A stretch of DNA of 64,000 nt, taken from NCBI GenBank assembly GCA_001465935.1, contig LNKV01000007.1:1-64000 (forward strand), read 5' to 3'. Below the pieces are notes generated by a model. That model was not told the DNA's origin. It ran no database searches and saw only the letters and a list, made by a program, of their open reading frames with translations. Source of the stretch: Clarireedia homoeocarpa (taxonomy: Eukaryota; Ascomycota; Leotiomycetes; Helotiales; Rutstroemiaceae). The number at the start of each line of letters is the position of its first letter. Within the stretch, counting starts at the first letter, position 1. The position numbers and the translations under genes are program-made. Of this stretch, positions 24,465 to 34,849 are shown one piece after another.

Positions 24465-26620
24465 ATGACTCCGAGAGTGATTGTTGTCGGCGGCGGTCGT
24501 ATGTTGATGGCTTCGTTCCCAGTTTCCCGAAAATACAGCTTACAAGGTGATAGTGTCCGGTTTGAGTGCAGCGCATACCATTTATCTTGCCGGTGGCAAT
24601 GTTGTTGTTCTGGATAAGCAAGGTAAGCAATTTTTGATGTTGTGCGTCGTTGTTGGTGATGTCCTGGAGCTCTCTGCCGCCTCCAGTGTCCGAACTGGCT
24701 CTAGACATTGACCATACCCTCCTGGACTATCCCTTGACCTCAGACATGGTCTAATTGGCGTTTAAACAGGATTCTTCGGGGGCAATTCAACAAAAGCCAC
24801 GTCCGGAATCAATGGCGCACTCACGCGGACCCAGGTCGACCAAAAAATTCAAGATAGCGTGAAGCAATTTTACGATGATACCATAAAGTCAGCCAGAGAC
24901 AAGGCGAGACCGGACCTAATCAAAGTTCTCACATACAAGTCCGCGGCTGCTGTGGAGTGGCTGCAGGATGTTTTTGGGTTGGACTTGACGTTGGTGTCGA
25001 GATTAGGGTGAGTCTTTTCGTACCGCCGATTCTGCGCGCAAGATCCATTGACTAATTCAAACCAGTGGTCACTCTCAGCCTAGAACTCACCGTGGACATG
25101 ATGCGAAATTCCCCGGGATGGCTATCACATATGCCTTGATGCAAAGACTGGAGGAGCTCGCTGAAACAGAGCCAGAACGCGTCCAGATCATCAAGAAGGC
25201 TAGAGTAACAGGCTTGAACAAAGAAGGAAACAAGATTAATGGTGTTACATACGAATTCAACGGGGAGAGCTGTTCTGTGGAAGGCCCTGTTGTTTTGGCA
25301 ACTGGAGGATATGCCGCTGATTTCACAGAAACATCTTTGCTCAAGAAGTGGAGGCCGGACACCTTTGACCTCGCGTCTACCAACGGTGTGCATGCCACTG
25401 GTGATGGTCAGAAGATGGTCATGGCTATCGGTGGTAACGGAATCGATATGGATAAGGTCCAAGTACATCCTACAGGTCTCGTCGATCCCAAAGACCCTGG
25501 GTCTAAGTGGAAGTTCTTGGCCGCTGAGGCGCTGCGTGGTGAAGGTGGTCTCCTCTTGAATGGTGCAGGTGATCGTTTCTGTGATGAACTCGGTCACAGA
25601 GATTATGTCTCTGGTGAGATGTGGAAGGAGAAGGACAAGGGACTCTTCCCAGTCCGTCTTATCCTCAACTCAAAAGCATCAAATGTTCTTGACTTCCATA
25701 CGCGCCATTACTCCGGCCGTGGTCTCATGAAGAAGATGACCGGCAAAGAACTCGCAAAGGAGATCGGATGCACACCAGAACACCTCCAGAGCACATTCAA
25801 AGCCTACAACGAGATCGCTGATGGAAAAAAGAAGGATCCGTATGGCAAGAAGTTCTTCCACAATGGACCAGTTGACATTAATGACGATTTCCACGTTGCC
25901 GTCATGGAGCCTGTTCTTCATTTCACCATGGGAGGTATTGAAATCAACGACAAAGCACAAATTCTTAACCAAGAGGGCAAACCATTCGAGGGTCTCTTCG
26001 CCTGTGGTGAGCTTGCCGGAGGTGTTCATGGTGCTAACCGTCTTGGTGGTTCCTCGCTACTCGGCTGTGTTGTCTACGGACGCGTTGCCGGTGACTCCGC
26101 TAGCAACTACCTCTTCCAAAACGCCCTCAAGGGCAACCTTGGTGCCTCCTCGCGTCTTGGCCAAATCTCCCTGCACATCGACCCCTCGCAGCCAGGCAAA
26201 ATCTCCGTCGAGTGGGACAGCCAAAACCAGACTGGCACAAGCGATAAGCAAGCCCAGCAATCTCAAACATCTGCCGGCCCTGTGATGAAGGGTAATGCAG
26301 CTGATTCGTCTGATCCAGGGAAGGTCAGCAAGCCAACCAAACCATCGGAATTCAAGGTACCCGAAAAGGAGTACACCATGGAGGAGGTCGCCAAACACAA
26401 CACCAAGGAAGACCTGTGGGTAGTCGTCAAGGGCGTGGTTATGGACGTGACCAACTGGTTGGATGAGCACCCAGGTGGACCACAAGCTCTTATGAACTTC
26501 ATGGGTAGAGATGCAACTGAAGAGTTCGAGATGTTGCACGATGATGAGGTTATCCCCAAGTATGCTGCCAGTCAAGTCATTGGACGTGTCAAGGGCCAGA
26601 CACCGTCGCTTGAGATCTAG
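24465..26620 (+). CDS. FAD fumarate reductase fused to cytochrome b5 domain (Osm1-like)
   Basis: A 631-residue soluble flavoprotein in four exons: 24465-24498, 24554-24622, 24770-25007 and 25066-26620. The N terminus MTPRVIVVGGGLSGLSAAH is the dinucleotide-binding fold for FAD (GxGxxG type), completed by splicing across the first intron. Later signatures are GFFGGNSTKATSGIN, VQVHPTGLVDP, the FTMGGIEIND strand and GGVHGANRLGGSSLL near the end of the FAD domain (~470). All are typical of the fungal Frd1/Osm1 fumarate reductases, which reduce fumarate to succinate and reoxidise FADH2/NADH. Residues ~555-628 are a cytochrome b5-like heme domain with HPGG (His582) and the second axial ligand in EMLHDDE (His605). 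A ~70-residue Gln/Ser/Pro linker joins the two. There is no targeting peptide or C-terminal retention signal, so it is probably cytosolic. Confidence 0.92.
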
Positions 26621-27453
26621 TGTAGTCGCTTTTGCAATTGGGCTGGATTCGGGGTGTTCTTTTGGTTTTTCTTGGAATTGCTTTGTAAAGTAGCCGACAT
26701 GGAAGTTTCTTGCAATGATACGATTAAGGTATAACTTCAATGTTCTGTTCAATGATAAATGCTTTATTTTTACCACGCAGACATGCGCCTCTTGCTCCAG
26801 AATCAAGCCCTTGAATTGACAAAAGACACCAGCCAAAATACAAGCACAGAGGCATTCGAGGCACTTTGATGGAACACAAGCGTGTAGGCTATCAATTTTT
26901 CACCTACAATTTTATACTTACAACTTCTTCAGTGAGGGGTTAAAAGAGCTATCGCTAAAGAATTGCAAATAACCTCGAAATGTTTTATATTATGGAGATT
27001 TGAATGATTCCAGTATAATACATAAAAGGTATTGTGTTTTGTAAACGTATTCTACTGATCCAATTAGATCAATAAAAGTCTGTAATTTTTTTGAATCAAA
27101 GGCATTTATTGAAGTTTGAAAGACTTCACCTAATTCGGTGATATATCTTTTGCAGCCTCCACTAAATATTCCATCGCCGTTGCTAAGATTCAAGAGGGTT
27201 CAACATTGTCTAACATCTACAAAAAGGTCCAAAATCTCCTTCGTCTTTCTCTACATCACTACATTCTCCAATTCGTCACCCACTTGCTCGCCGATTTCAA
27301 CTGCTTTTTCTTTGACTGTCTGCCCGGTGTGCTTCTCCGATGTTCTACGAGGGACTTTGCTACGTGTCGAGGTATGCGCGATCTGGGCCCTCGCTATTGC
27401 GTTCTTCGCCTTAGACTTGGACTCACCTCTGGCAATCTTATATTCCTCCGCGA

Positions 27454-28540
27454 GTGCTGGGCTTCTTCCTTGGCGTAACATCTCGAGAATTTACTGCTTC
27501 AATGGTTCATTATCTTCGAAAAGAGATGAACCAAGAACAATTTGTGCAGAAAATACTCAATCATACCGACCAAAATGACCAAGAGGTGTTCGAACAAGAA
27601 GCTGTAAATATACAAGAGTATCCAGGATGGAAGGACATGCAAAATCCATACGAAGAAGAATGGAGGTTTAGTTGTTAGACTTCGATCGTTCGCATTGTTG
27701 CTCACGCCTCTCAAGCAAAAGTGTTATTGAGCACAATATCTACAATGGTAAAATCCGATGCCCTCTAGAGTTTCAATTGTATATACTGATATGTTTGCAG
27801 TGGCCGACAAGACGGGAAACATCGAGGTTCAACTGGAACTCGCAGGGCTTGTTCGCAGTCATTTCTATGCACAAGGGGCTGGAACAGGCAAATATGAAGA
27901 CGACCCCAAAAGCAGTAAGAGACTGGGGATTCGACTGTTTTCAGAAACCCACATGTTCAGCGAATGGCTTCGATTTAAGCCGGAGCCGTCTATACCATCT
28001 GGGTTACCGGCAGCGATGACACTTATAGAGTGGTTAGAAGACTGAGTGATCGAGCCAGTTCCCAGAGAGACCAGACGTCAGATTCTACCAACTTCGAGTA
28101 TGGGTCTATCGTATACCGAAACAGAGAAAAAGGAGAGGAAGCGACTGGATGCGAAATTCTACAAGGCATCCCATCGAAAGGAAATCAAAGACTCCTACGA
28201 GAAAAAACAAAGTAGCTATCTTAGCAAATTTACAGTTCATTATCGTGCGAATGCCGAGAGAGCCAAGGGGCGAACAAAAGAGTGGAAGAGAAAGAATAGA
28301 CTTTTGAGATTTGCTAGCAAGGATGGCAAGGCCATTGAGACGTATCTGGAATGCGGCGCGGACGTTTCGATGCCGAAGAGGACGATGAAAACAATAATGA
28401 ACTAGCAGATGCTATGGTGAAATATGTGAAGGAAATGGGATGTCTGATCGAGGAAGACCTCCCATCAAAGACTTCCGCTGGGCCATCTTCATCGGGAAAA
28501 CTGGGCTATGGCAAGGTTGAACTCTCCCAGTGAAATGAAC
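27454..28540 (+). pseudogene. broken unknown gene
   Basis: Coding-like sequence runs along the plus strand but cannot be read as one protein. A 27454-27678 segment (HYLRKEMNQEQFVQKIL) is followed by 27758-28045 (ADKTGNIEVQLELAGLVRS). That frame continues after a single TGA at 28043-28045 as VIEPVPRETRRQ and on, a Lys/Glu-rich stretch up to ~28370. At about 28365-28385 the likely frame switches by one base into AEEDDENNNELADAMVKYV, which runs to 28531. One in-frame stop plus one frameshift suggest a pseudogene. A spliced intact gene is less likely because neither break is flanked by a plausible GT-AG pair. The family is unknown. Confidence 0.4.
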
Positions 28541-28818
28541 TGTATGTGCTGATATATTGCAGATAAGGATATCAATGGTGGGGCTACGAACGAAGTCGAG
28601 AAGTCTTAACCTGAAAGTCGTGTCTCTAGGAAGAGAACTCATTCTCAAGCTAAAGGAAAGGGTTGTAAACGACAAGAGACATTGACCAACTTCTTTGAAC
28701 CAAGAAATTGAAGTTCTTGATCCAAAATTCCAAATGAATCGAAGTTGGTGGTGGTTTCTTGGGGATTTTGATATTTGCTTGATTGATATTGCTTTACGAT
28801 TAGTTGCAGATTAGTTTC

Positions 28819-29165
28819 TTGCTCTACTTGACATTGCCAACAGGTGCAGGACGTATAGTCTAGATGATTTGGGACAACACAGCTTAGCTGTTTGCTTTAC
28901 TAGATATACACAATGTAGTCTAATGGATGTCCGAACGTATCTGGGACAATTGAGCCTAGTTGCTTGCTCTACGTGACATGGACAACAAGTGCAAGACGAA
29001 TAGTCTAGAAGGTTTAAGACAACAAAGCTTGGTTATTTGCTTTACTAGATATATACAATGGGCCTCGAACGAATGTCCTAGAGTATTTGGAATGGTATAC
29101 TCAAGCTAGTTATTTTACTATATATACATAATATATTCCTATGAATATCCTGGACCGTTTAGGAA
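28819..29165. repeat. 72-73 bp degenerate tandem repeat, ~5 copies
   Basis: Successive units begin near 28819, 28892, 28964, 29037 and 29109, each with TTGCT(C/T)TAC or TTATTTTAC followed by TAGATATA/TGACATGG. Each unit also contains a shared core AC-GAATGTC/AGTCTAGA and an ending close to GGACAA-(C/T)-AGCTTAG. The spacing is strikingly regular (73, 72, 73, 72) although units have diverged. Alternate units (1 with 3, 2 with 4) resemble each other most, suggesting a 145-bp higher-order unit. It is non-coding. Confidence 0.8.
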
Positions 29166-29583
29166 ATCCGAATATCATCATTCGCAAATTTATCCTAAGG
29201 TGGCGCACATTTATCAAATACAATAAATGTAAAATTGCATAGTGATTCGTTTCATCTACGTAAGTATACTGAACACATCTCTTCCGTAATGCATCTGTTG
29301 ATGGCCACGTAGTAGGTAGCATCAAGTATAGAATAGCATCCCGCGGCCGAACCAGCTGATCCTAGATGGCCAATCAATAAAAATCATGGTATAGTAAAAT
29401 GTTCCTCCATGGCTTGGACATTTAGCCATATAAACCTCAAGACAAGAACCAAATTCGCCGACGATAAATAATCCCCAAATGTCCCGCCCAAGGTTATTTC
29501 ATATCCCACCCGATTCCTCCAAACTCCCTTTGCAAAAAGAACTCCACGCTGAAGTACAATATCCCAATCCCGAAATGGTGTCA

Positions 29584-31546
29584 TTAATAACTTAAATCCA
29601 CATCACCCATTCCCGCAATAATTTTATCTTCCTCTGACATCGTCCCCTCGCTTCCTGTCGCACTCGCACTCGTGCCTGTCCGTCTTCGGGGCTCTTCCTG
29701 TGTAGCGAGTTGGAGTTGTAGCTGAATCCCGCTAGCTGACACCCCTTCATCACGCATCTCCTGGAAACTCCAACTAGGCTGGAAGTTGGTGCTGTTCCAG
29801 GCATGGTCGACTCTTTCGTACAATTCGTCAATTTGTTCAAGACTGATTTTGCTTGTTTCATAGACCATACCCCATACAAAAACAAAGGCAATAACACAGA
29901 AGCTCGCCCAGAGGAAAAATATCTTAGCTTGAAGGTTTGCGTATCCTGGTCCTTCGTTGATCAAATAAGGTACACCGTAGGCTATGGCGAAGTTCAAGAG
30001 CCAATTCGAAGCTGTAGAAACAGACATGGACTTTGCTCGAACCTTAAGTGGGTAGATTTCTGATGTGACGACCCAAATAACCGGTCCCCAAGAAGAAGCG
30101 AAAAAGAAGATGAAGGAGCAAACAAATACGATGAGCACTATATTTGCAGCTCGCTCTTCTGCTTGTGGTACCGCGGTTCCTACAGAAGCGATGAGGAAAT
30201 GGGAGAGGGCCATTCCAGCTGCGCCATACATGAGAAGACGTCGTCTGCCCAGTGACTCTACTAAGACCATTCCGGGGAGAGTGGACACGGTATTTACAAT
30301 ATTGGTAATCAGCTGAATGACAAATGGCGATGAGACGCCGACGTTCTTGAAGAAGGTAGTGCCACTAGTTGTTGGAGTGCATCAGTAAACGTCTTCTTGA
30401 AGGAAAACATGGAAAGTTTAGGGGTATCCATATTCATAGAAGCGATATATAAGCATTCTAACTCACTAGTAGAAGATGAAATTCTGTTTCATACACAGTT
30501 AGCTTTGTGGACAATGGAGGAAGGAAGGATATTACACGTACACATCCAGTCAGTTGCTGTAACATTTGAAGGGCACAACCAGTCAAAAGCCGACGTCCAA
30601 GATGCGGCGAACCGAGGAAGATGTCTTTGTATGTTGAAGGACCTAGACTCAACTCATACGCATGATTTGCTTCAATCTCAGCCAATTCTTCGATTAGAGC
30701 AGGGTGTGTAATATCGAGCCGACGGAGGCGACTTAAGGACAAGGCAGCAGCGTGATGTTGATTTTGCTTGATGAGATAACGAGGAGTTTCGGGTAGAAGA
30801 GCGAGACCAAGGAAGAGAACCCCCGCCCAGACAAATTGTATGGAGAGAGGGATGCGAAAGGCGCTCGGATTGTCAATGGTTTGCGTGAATATGTTGACAA
30901 CTCCGGCAAGAAGAATTCCGCAAGTAATAGCGAGTTGGTATGCGCATACCAGAGTCCCACGAATCCATTTTGGCGCCATTTCCGATTGATAAAGAGGAAC
31001 GAGAACCGATATAATTCCAACACCCAGACCTGCGAAAAATCTAGACTCAAAGTCAGCCTTTTTCTCTTACCATTGGACCAGGTATTCGATCGATCGACCG
31101 ACCTTCCAGCAATAAGCATGGGAATATGCATCGCAGCAGTCTGAAGCGCAGCCCCAAAACAGAATATAGCCACAGCAACAATGAGGGAGATTCGTCGACC
31201 AAGATTATCGCCCAACGGAGCCGCGAACAATGATCCGAAAAATGTTCCGGCGCTGAGGATTGCTACGATTTGCGAAGATTGGCCCGGCGTCACTGATGGT
31301 TCGTTGTCGGTCGGATCAATGTAACCAGTCGAGAATTGTTTTCGGAAGGCATGCATTGCCATTATGCCGGATATTGCGCTTTATGATCATCAGCATTAAT
31401 TGACTTGGGAAGTATGTTGATCGACCTCACCCTGTGTCGTACCCAAATAAAAGCCCCCCAGTCGCGACGAACAGTCCTATCATTATGGCAGGCGCCGACG
31501 AGCCAGCGACATTGTCGGGTTTGTGCCAGGCCATGGCGATGGCCAT
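29584..31546 (-). CDS. MFS sugar (hexose-type) transporter
   Basis: A 562-residue, 12-TM sugar transporter of the plasma membrane, in five minus-strand exons: 31546-31431, 31378-31103, 31040-30542, 30483-30467 and 30364-29584. Family marks are the first helix ending GGLLFGYDTG, GDNLGRR between TM2 and TM3, FFAGLGVGIISVLVPLYQSE, PETPRYLIK after TM6, QQLTGCNFIFYYGTTFF in TM7, and ESLGRRRLLMYG between TM8 and TM9. The acidic C-terminal tail is rich in Ser/Thr/Arg. Exon 4 is only 17 nt, encoding NFIFY plus two bases, and the flanking sequence requires it because it restores the TM7 signature. The first intron ends in AAAG rather than the usual CAG/TAG. The sugar transported cannot be told from sequence. 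A second possible start lies at Met5. Confidence 0.93.
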
Positions 31547-31784
31547 GGTGGATTGAGAGTGGTCGTCAGGTCGGCGGATGGTTATGGATATAGAAGTATT
31601 TGACGATGTCTTCGAAGGAAGTCGTTAATGATCACCGGATTTTGGTGTTTGGAAACCGGCATGCCTATTGGAGGTTGAAGGCTCTCACGCAGGTGAAAAG
31701 CTGAGCAGAATAACCTGTGCCAGTGTAATTCAGCACGTGTTTTTGGTCGGGAACCGAAGTAACACGGGAGGGATATAGAGATGG

Positions 31785-31832
31785 GGTATGAGTCGAGTCG
31801 GATCGAGTCGAGGCGGATCGAGTCGAGGGGAT
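31785..31832. repeat. GTCGAG/CGGATC interspersed repeat
   Basis: Short imperfect array of GAGTCGAG and CGGATCGAG units, 250 bp upstream of the transporter start. Confidence 0.7.
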
Positions 31833-32202
31833 TGGACTGCTGACAGTAGAGAGAAATGGTTGATGATTGAGAGAAGGATGTTCGACCTAGAAGTTTAGGG
31901 TGTGGGGAAGCGTCTGTGGACCTTTGGAAGGAATCCAGTAGTTCTGATCGACTTTGCGAGACTGGGATTGGAGAAAAGTCACCGGGGGGGTGGACTGAGT
32001 GCAACCCCGGCCTTTCTGGACGAGCTGCGCTTGAGCTTTTAGAGGATGGGGGGGGATGGGGGGATTGTCTGGATGAGGTGTGGTGGTGCAGGTCTAGTGC
32101 AAGTTTGATAATCGGTTACTTTTTTTCACCTGTCACACTGCAGGCTTGCAGGCTTCGACTCATTAGGAAGAAAAAGATGCATCAAAGTGGCGTGAATTGG
32201 AT

Positions 32203-32319
32203 TGGTGTGGTATGTGTGGTATGTGTGGTATGTGTGGTATGTGTGGTATGTGTGGTATGTGTGGTATGTGTGGTATGTGTGGTATGTGTGGCATGTGTGG
32301 CATGTGTGGCATGTGTGAT
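32203..32319. repeat. 9-bp tandem repeat GTGGTATGT, ~12 copies
   Basis: About nine perfect GTGGTATGT units followed by three to four GTGGCATGT variants. Because 9 is a multiple of 3, the array reads open in several frames on both strands. Confidence 0.95.
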
Positions 32320-32345
32320 AAATTGTACCGGACTGCTATGATAGA

Positions 32346-32402
32346 AAAGGAGCAAAGGAGCCAAGGAGCCAAGGAGCAGAGGAGCCAAGGAGCAGAGGAG
32401 TG
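32346..32402. repeat. AAGGAGCC/AGAGGAGC repeat
   Basis: Imperfect 8-bp purine-rich units (AAGGAGCC, AAGGAGCA, GAGGAGCC), about six copies, starting about 30 bp after the 9-bp array. Confidence 0.8.
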
Positions 32403-32968
32403 TGGTAGAACAGCTGATATAGATATCCAACATGTATGTATGTCTTGAGGTGAATTGAGGACCAAGGGCGAACGGAAAGCTGTTCTTCTGTCGTGACACG
32501 CGAGAAGTAATTTTTTCCCAATATCGTGGGGAAGCGCTGTGGATGTCTGAAACCCACCTGGCAATTCGCTCGGGTATTACTCGTGCTTCCACACGGTACG
32601 GAAGTACGTAGGCGGTCGCGGTGGTGATGAAGTACAAGAGGTATATCCGAGTCGAAGGACCTCGTACCTCAGTGCATACCAAGTAGAGCTTGACTTGAAC
32701 CAGACCACGGACAGCGAGATTTGCTTCCGGGATCTCTAAAGGAAGATATAAAAAAAGAAAGAGAAAAGGACGGGAAAAGGAAGAGAAGACACGGGGAGTA
32801 AGTCCGCGGCCTGAATAGTTAGGCTTTCTCGTCTTACGCACTGCACTACTCGTTCTGTGCCGCCTTTGCAAATTAAATCGTGCTAGGCTTGCTCTGGGAG
32901 GAAGGTACATCCGCTCCGAGTCTTTTGCCAACTCAACTTCACCGTTACGGACCATTATCTGTTCTCAC

Positions 32969-33011
32969 TCACGCCTTGGTTCACGCCTTGGTTCACGCCT
33001 TGGTGCACGCC
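32969..33011. repeat. 12-bp repeat CACGCCTTGGTT
   Basis: About three and a half copies of CACGCCTTGGTT. Confidence 0.85.
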
Positions 33012-33438
33012 CTACTTTGTACGCTCATCAACTGTGCAAGGAGTCGTGAAGCAAGAACCACTGCATTCCCCCCATGTACCGAGATCCTCATTATTCATGA
33101 TTCATTGTCTACAGTAACCGCCTCGTACTGTCAAATTTTTTGGTGGTCGCCCAAGCGTTGACCGGTGAATCAATAGGGTGTCATGGCACAACAGCTAATA
33201 TTGGGGCTGATTTGTGAGGCGTTTTATGGCGCACTCCATTTTCGTTCAGCAGATATATATCGTCAAGAGCTTTTCTGTCGGTCAACATCGTGACAACATC
33301 AACGGCCCTTCATTGCACAAGAAGGATCTTGGAATGAGCTACTCAGAGTGTCTCTTACAGTGGATAATTCCAAGTTGTCGAGATAGTTGAGCGTCGGGAA
33401 AACCGATTATGCCTAGAAAAGCATGACTTCACAAGTGT

Positions 33439-33473
33439 GATTCGTGTCATTCGTGTCATTCGTGTCATTCGTG
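33439..33473. repeat. 9-bp repeat ATTCGTGTC
   Basis: Four tandem copies of ATTCGTGTC, the last one partial. Confidence 0.85.
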
Positions 33474-34849
33474 AATCCAGCTTGGCCTCTTCTCCGGATT
33501 GGTCTTGGAATGGAACCCGGGGTCCAGAGTCCGTGGAGGAGCTGCCCTGTCATGATGGCTTTCATTGAAAGCTATAATTTTAAAGTCCGCGCAACCTTCT
33601 TACACTGGAAATCGAACACCGACTTTATAGCAGATCCTCCTTAACAACTTTCCTAATATCCGGTTTGAGTATACTTAGTACGAAAAATTTGTGCAAGTAT
33701 TTTCCTATAACCATTTTTATACTACAAAACTCTTAAATTCCTGAATTATATCAACCTCTTCAATCGACAAAAAACACTAAAAGTTTTTGACAATCTCGTC
33801 AGTTGCGCAGACATCAAAAGCCCTAGTATAGAATAGGCAAAAAAGAATCAGCTACAGTAAGCCACAGTATTGTTACTGACGGGGGTTACCCTTGGATTTC
33901 ACTGAGCCCCGAGCCTCGCCATACTTGTCTGGAAACCCAAACCCCATGCAAAGGCACCAGATATTCCTAGGGATTTTGGGGTTTGAGTACTCTTCTAGAT
34001 GGGAGATGTCGAACCGCTAAGGATGAAGCCCACTCATGGTGCAGTGCAAAAGCATTATTCAGTACTCTTTGACTTCGCGGGAAGATTCGCCAGGGTGTTG
34101 GTTGGCATAGGAAGGCAGCCTGTAAAAACCCGAGCAAGGGCCATTAGTAGAAAAAGGATGATGACCTCGGTATAAAATTTTCCAAGCACAAATTCCTACC
34201 GGTGCGAGTATATAAAGACAGTGGAAAGGGGTTTCGGTGCTTCTTATAAGCCCTGCTAGCATGTGAAGTAATATTAACACCATTTCCATGGAACAAAAAT
34301 AATCCGAGTTTCAATATTCGCGACAAAAACCCTTCTGACCACACAACATCGCTTTGATGGCGGAGAATTACACAGCATTGTCGGCGTGCGAGGCACGCCG
34401 ACCGCGTGAATGTGTTAGAAAGTGCGGGGTACATTCTGCATCTAAAATACTCGGTCCTCTCGGATCGAGGTTGGCATATGTTTGATTATTGAACTTCCCG
34501 GGTAAATTGAAAGTCACAAGCATGGAGACGCATACGGAATTCATGCCAATGTCTCTTGCCTGTAGGTTACTTTTTCCTGTGGAGAGACGGCTGGATGGTA
34601 TAGGATCAATGCCAATAGGCTGCCGGGTATGCAAGAAACTACAAGTAGAACATGTTATTTCAACGGGATCTTTCATTTGCACAGCATATGGCTAAGTTAT
34701 TACACCAAGCAATTATAAACATTGTCTCAAATGAGTCTGTTCTTCCAAGCTTGTAGAGGTCGTCACAAGAACTATTCTTTCATCCTTAGCAGGTGCTACT
34801 TGGCCGTTGCCCACTATCTCAATTCCTGGGAGAAAGGGTCCCATCTTGG

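Larger units (their letters stand above)
26621..29583. other. intergenic with broken gene and minisatellite
   Basis: Apart from the pseudogene candidate (27454-28540) and the tandem array (28819-29165), this stretch is AT-rich (26870-27130 especially). I see no intact gene in it. Confidence 0.5.
31547..34849. other. 3.3-kb gene-poor region rich in short tandem repeats
   Basis: This stretch lies upstream of the transporter and contains no convincing gene. Long apparent frames at 32.1-32.9 kb arise because the 9-bp repeat is free of stops in every frame. Part (33.6-33.8 kb) is AT-rich. Confidence 0.5.

Noticed and set aside
26057..26836. 259-codon minus-strand frame opposite the fumarate reductase 3' end
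   Set aside because: A shadow of the real gene, whose cytochrome b5 and FAD motifs are clear on the plus strand; the minus product has no motif.
32182..32955. 257-codon minus-strand frame
   Set aside because: Its length comes from the stop-free 9-bp repeat; its ends are THTTHT-type repeat peptide and unrelated sequence, with no start context or domain.
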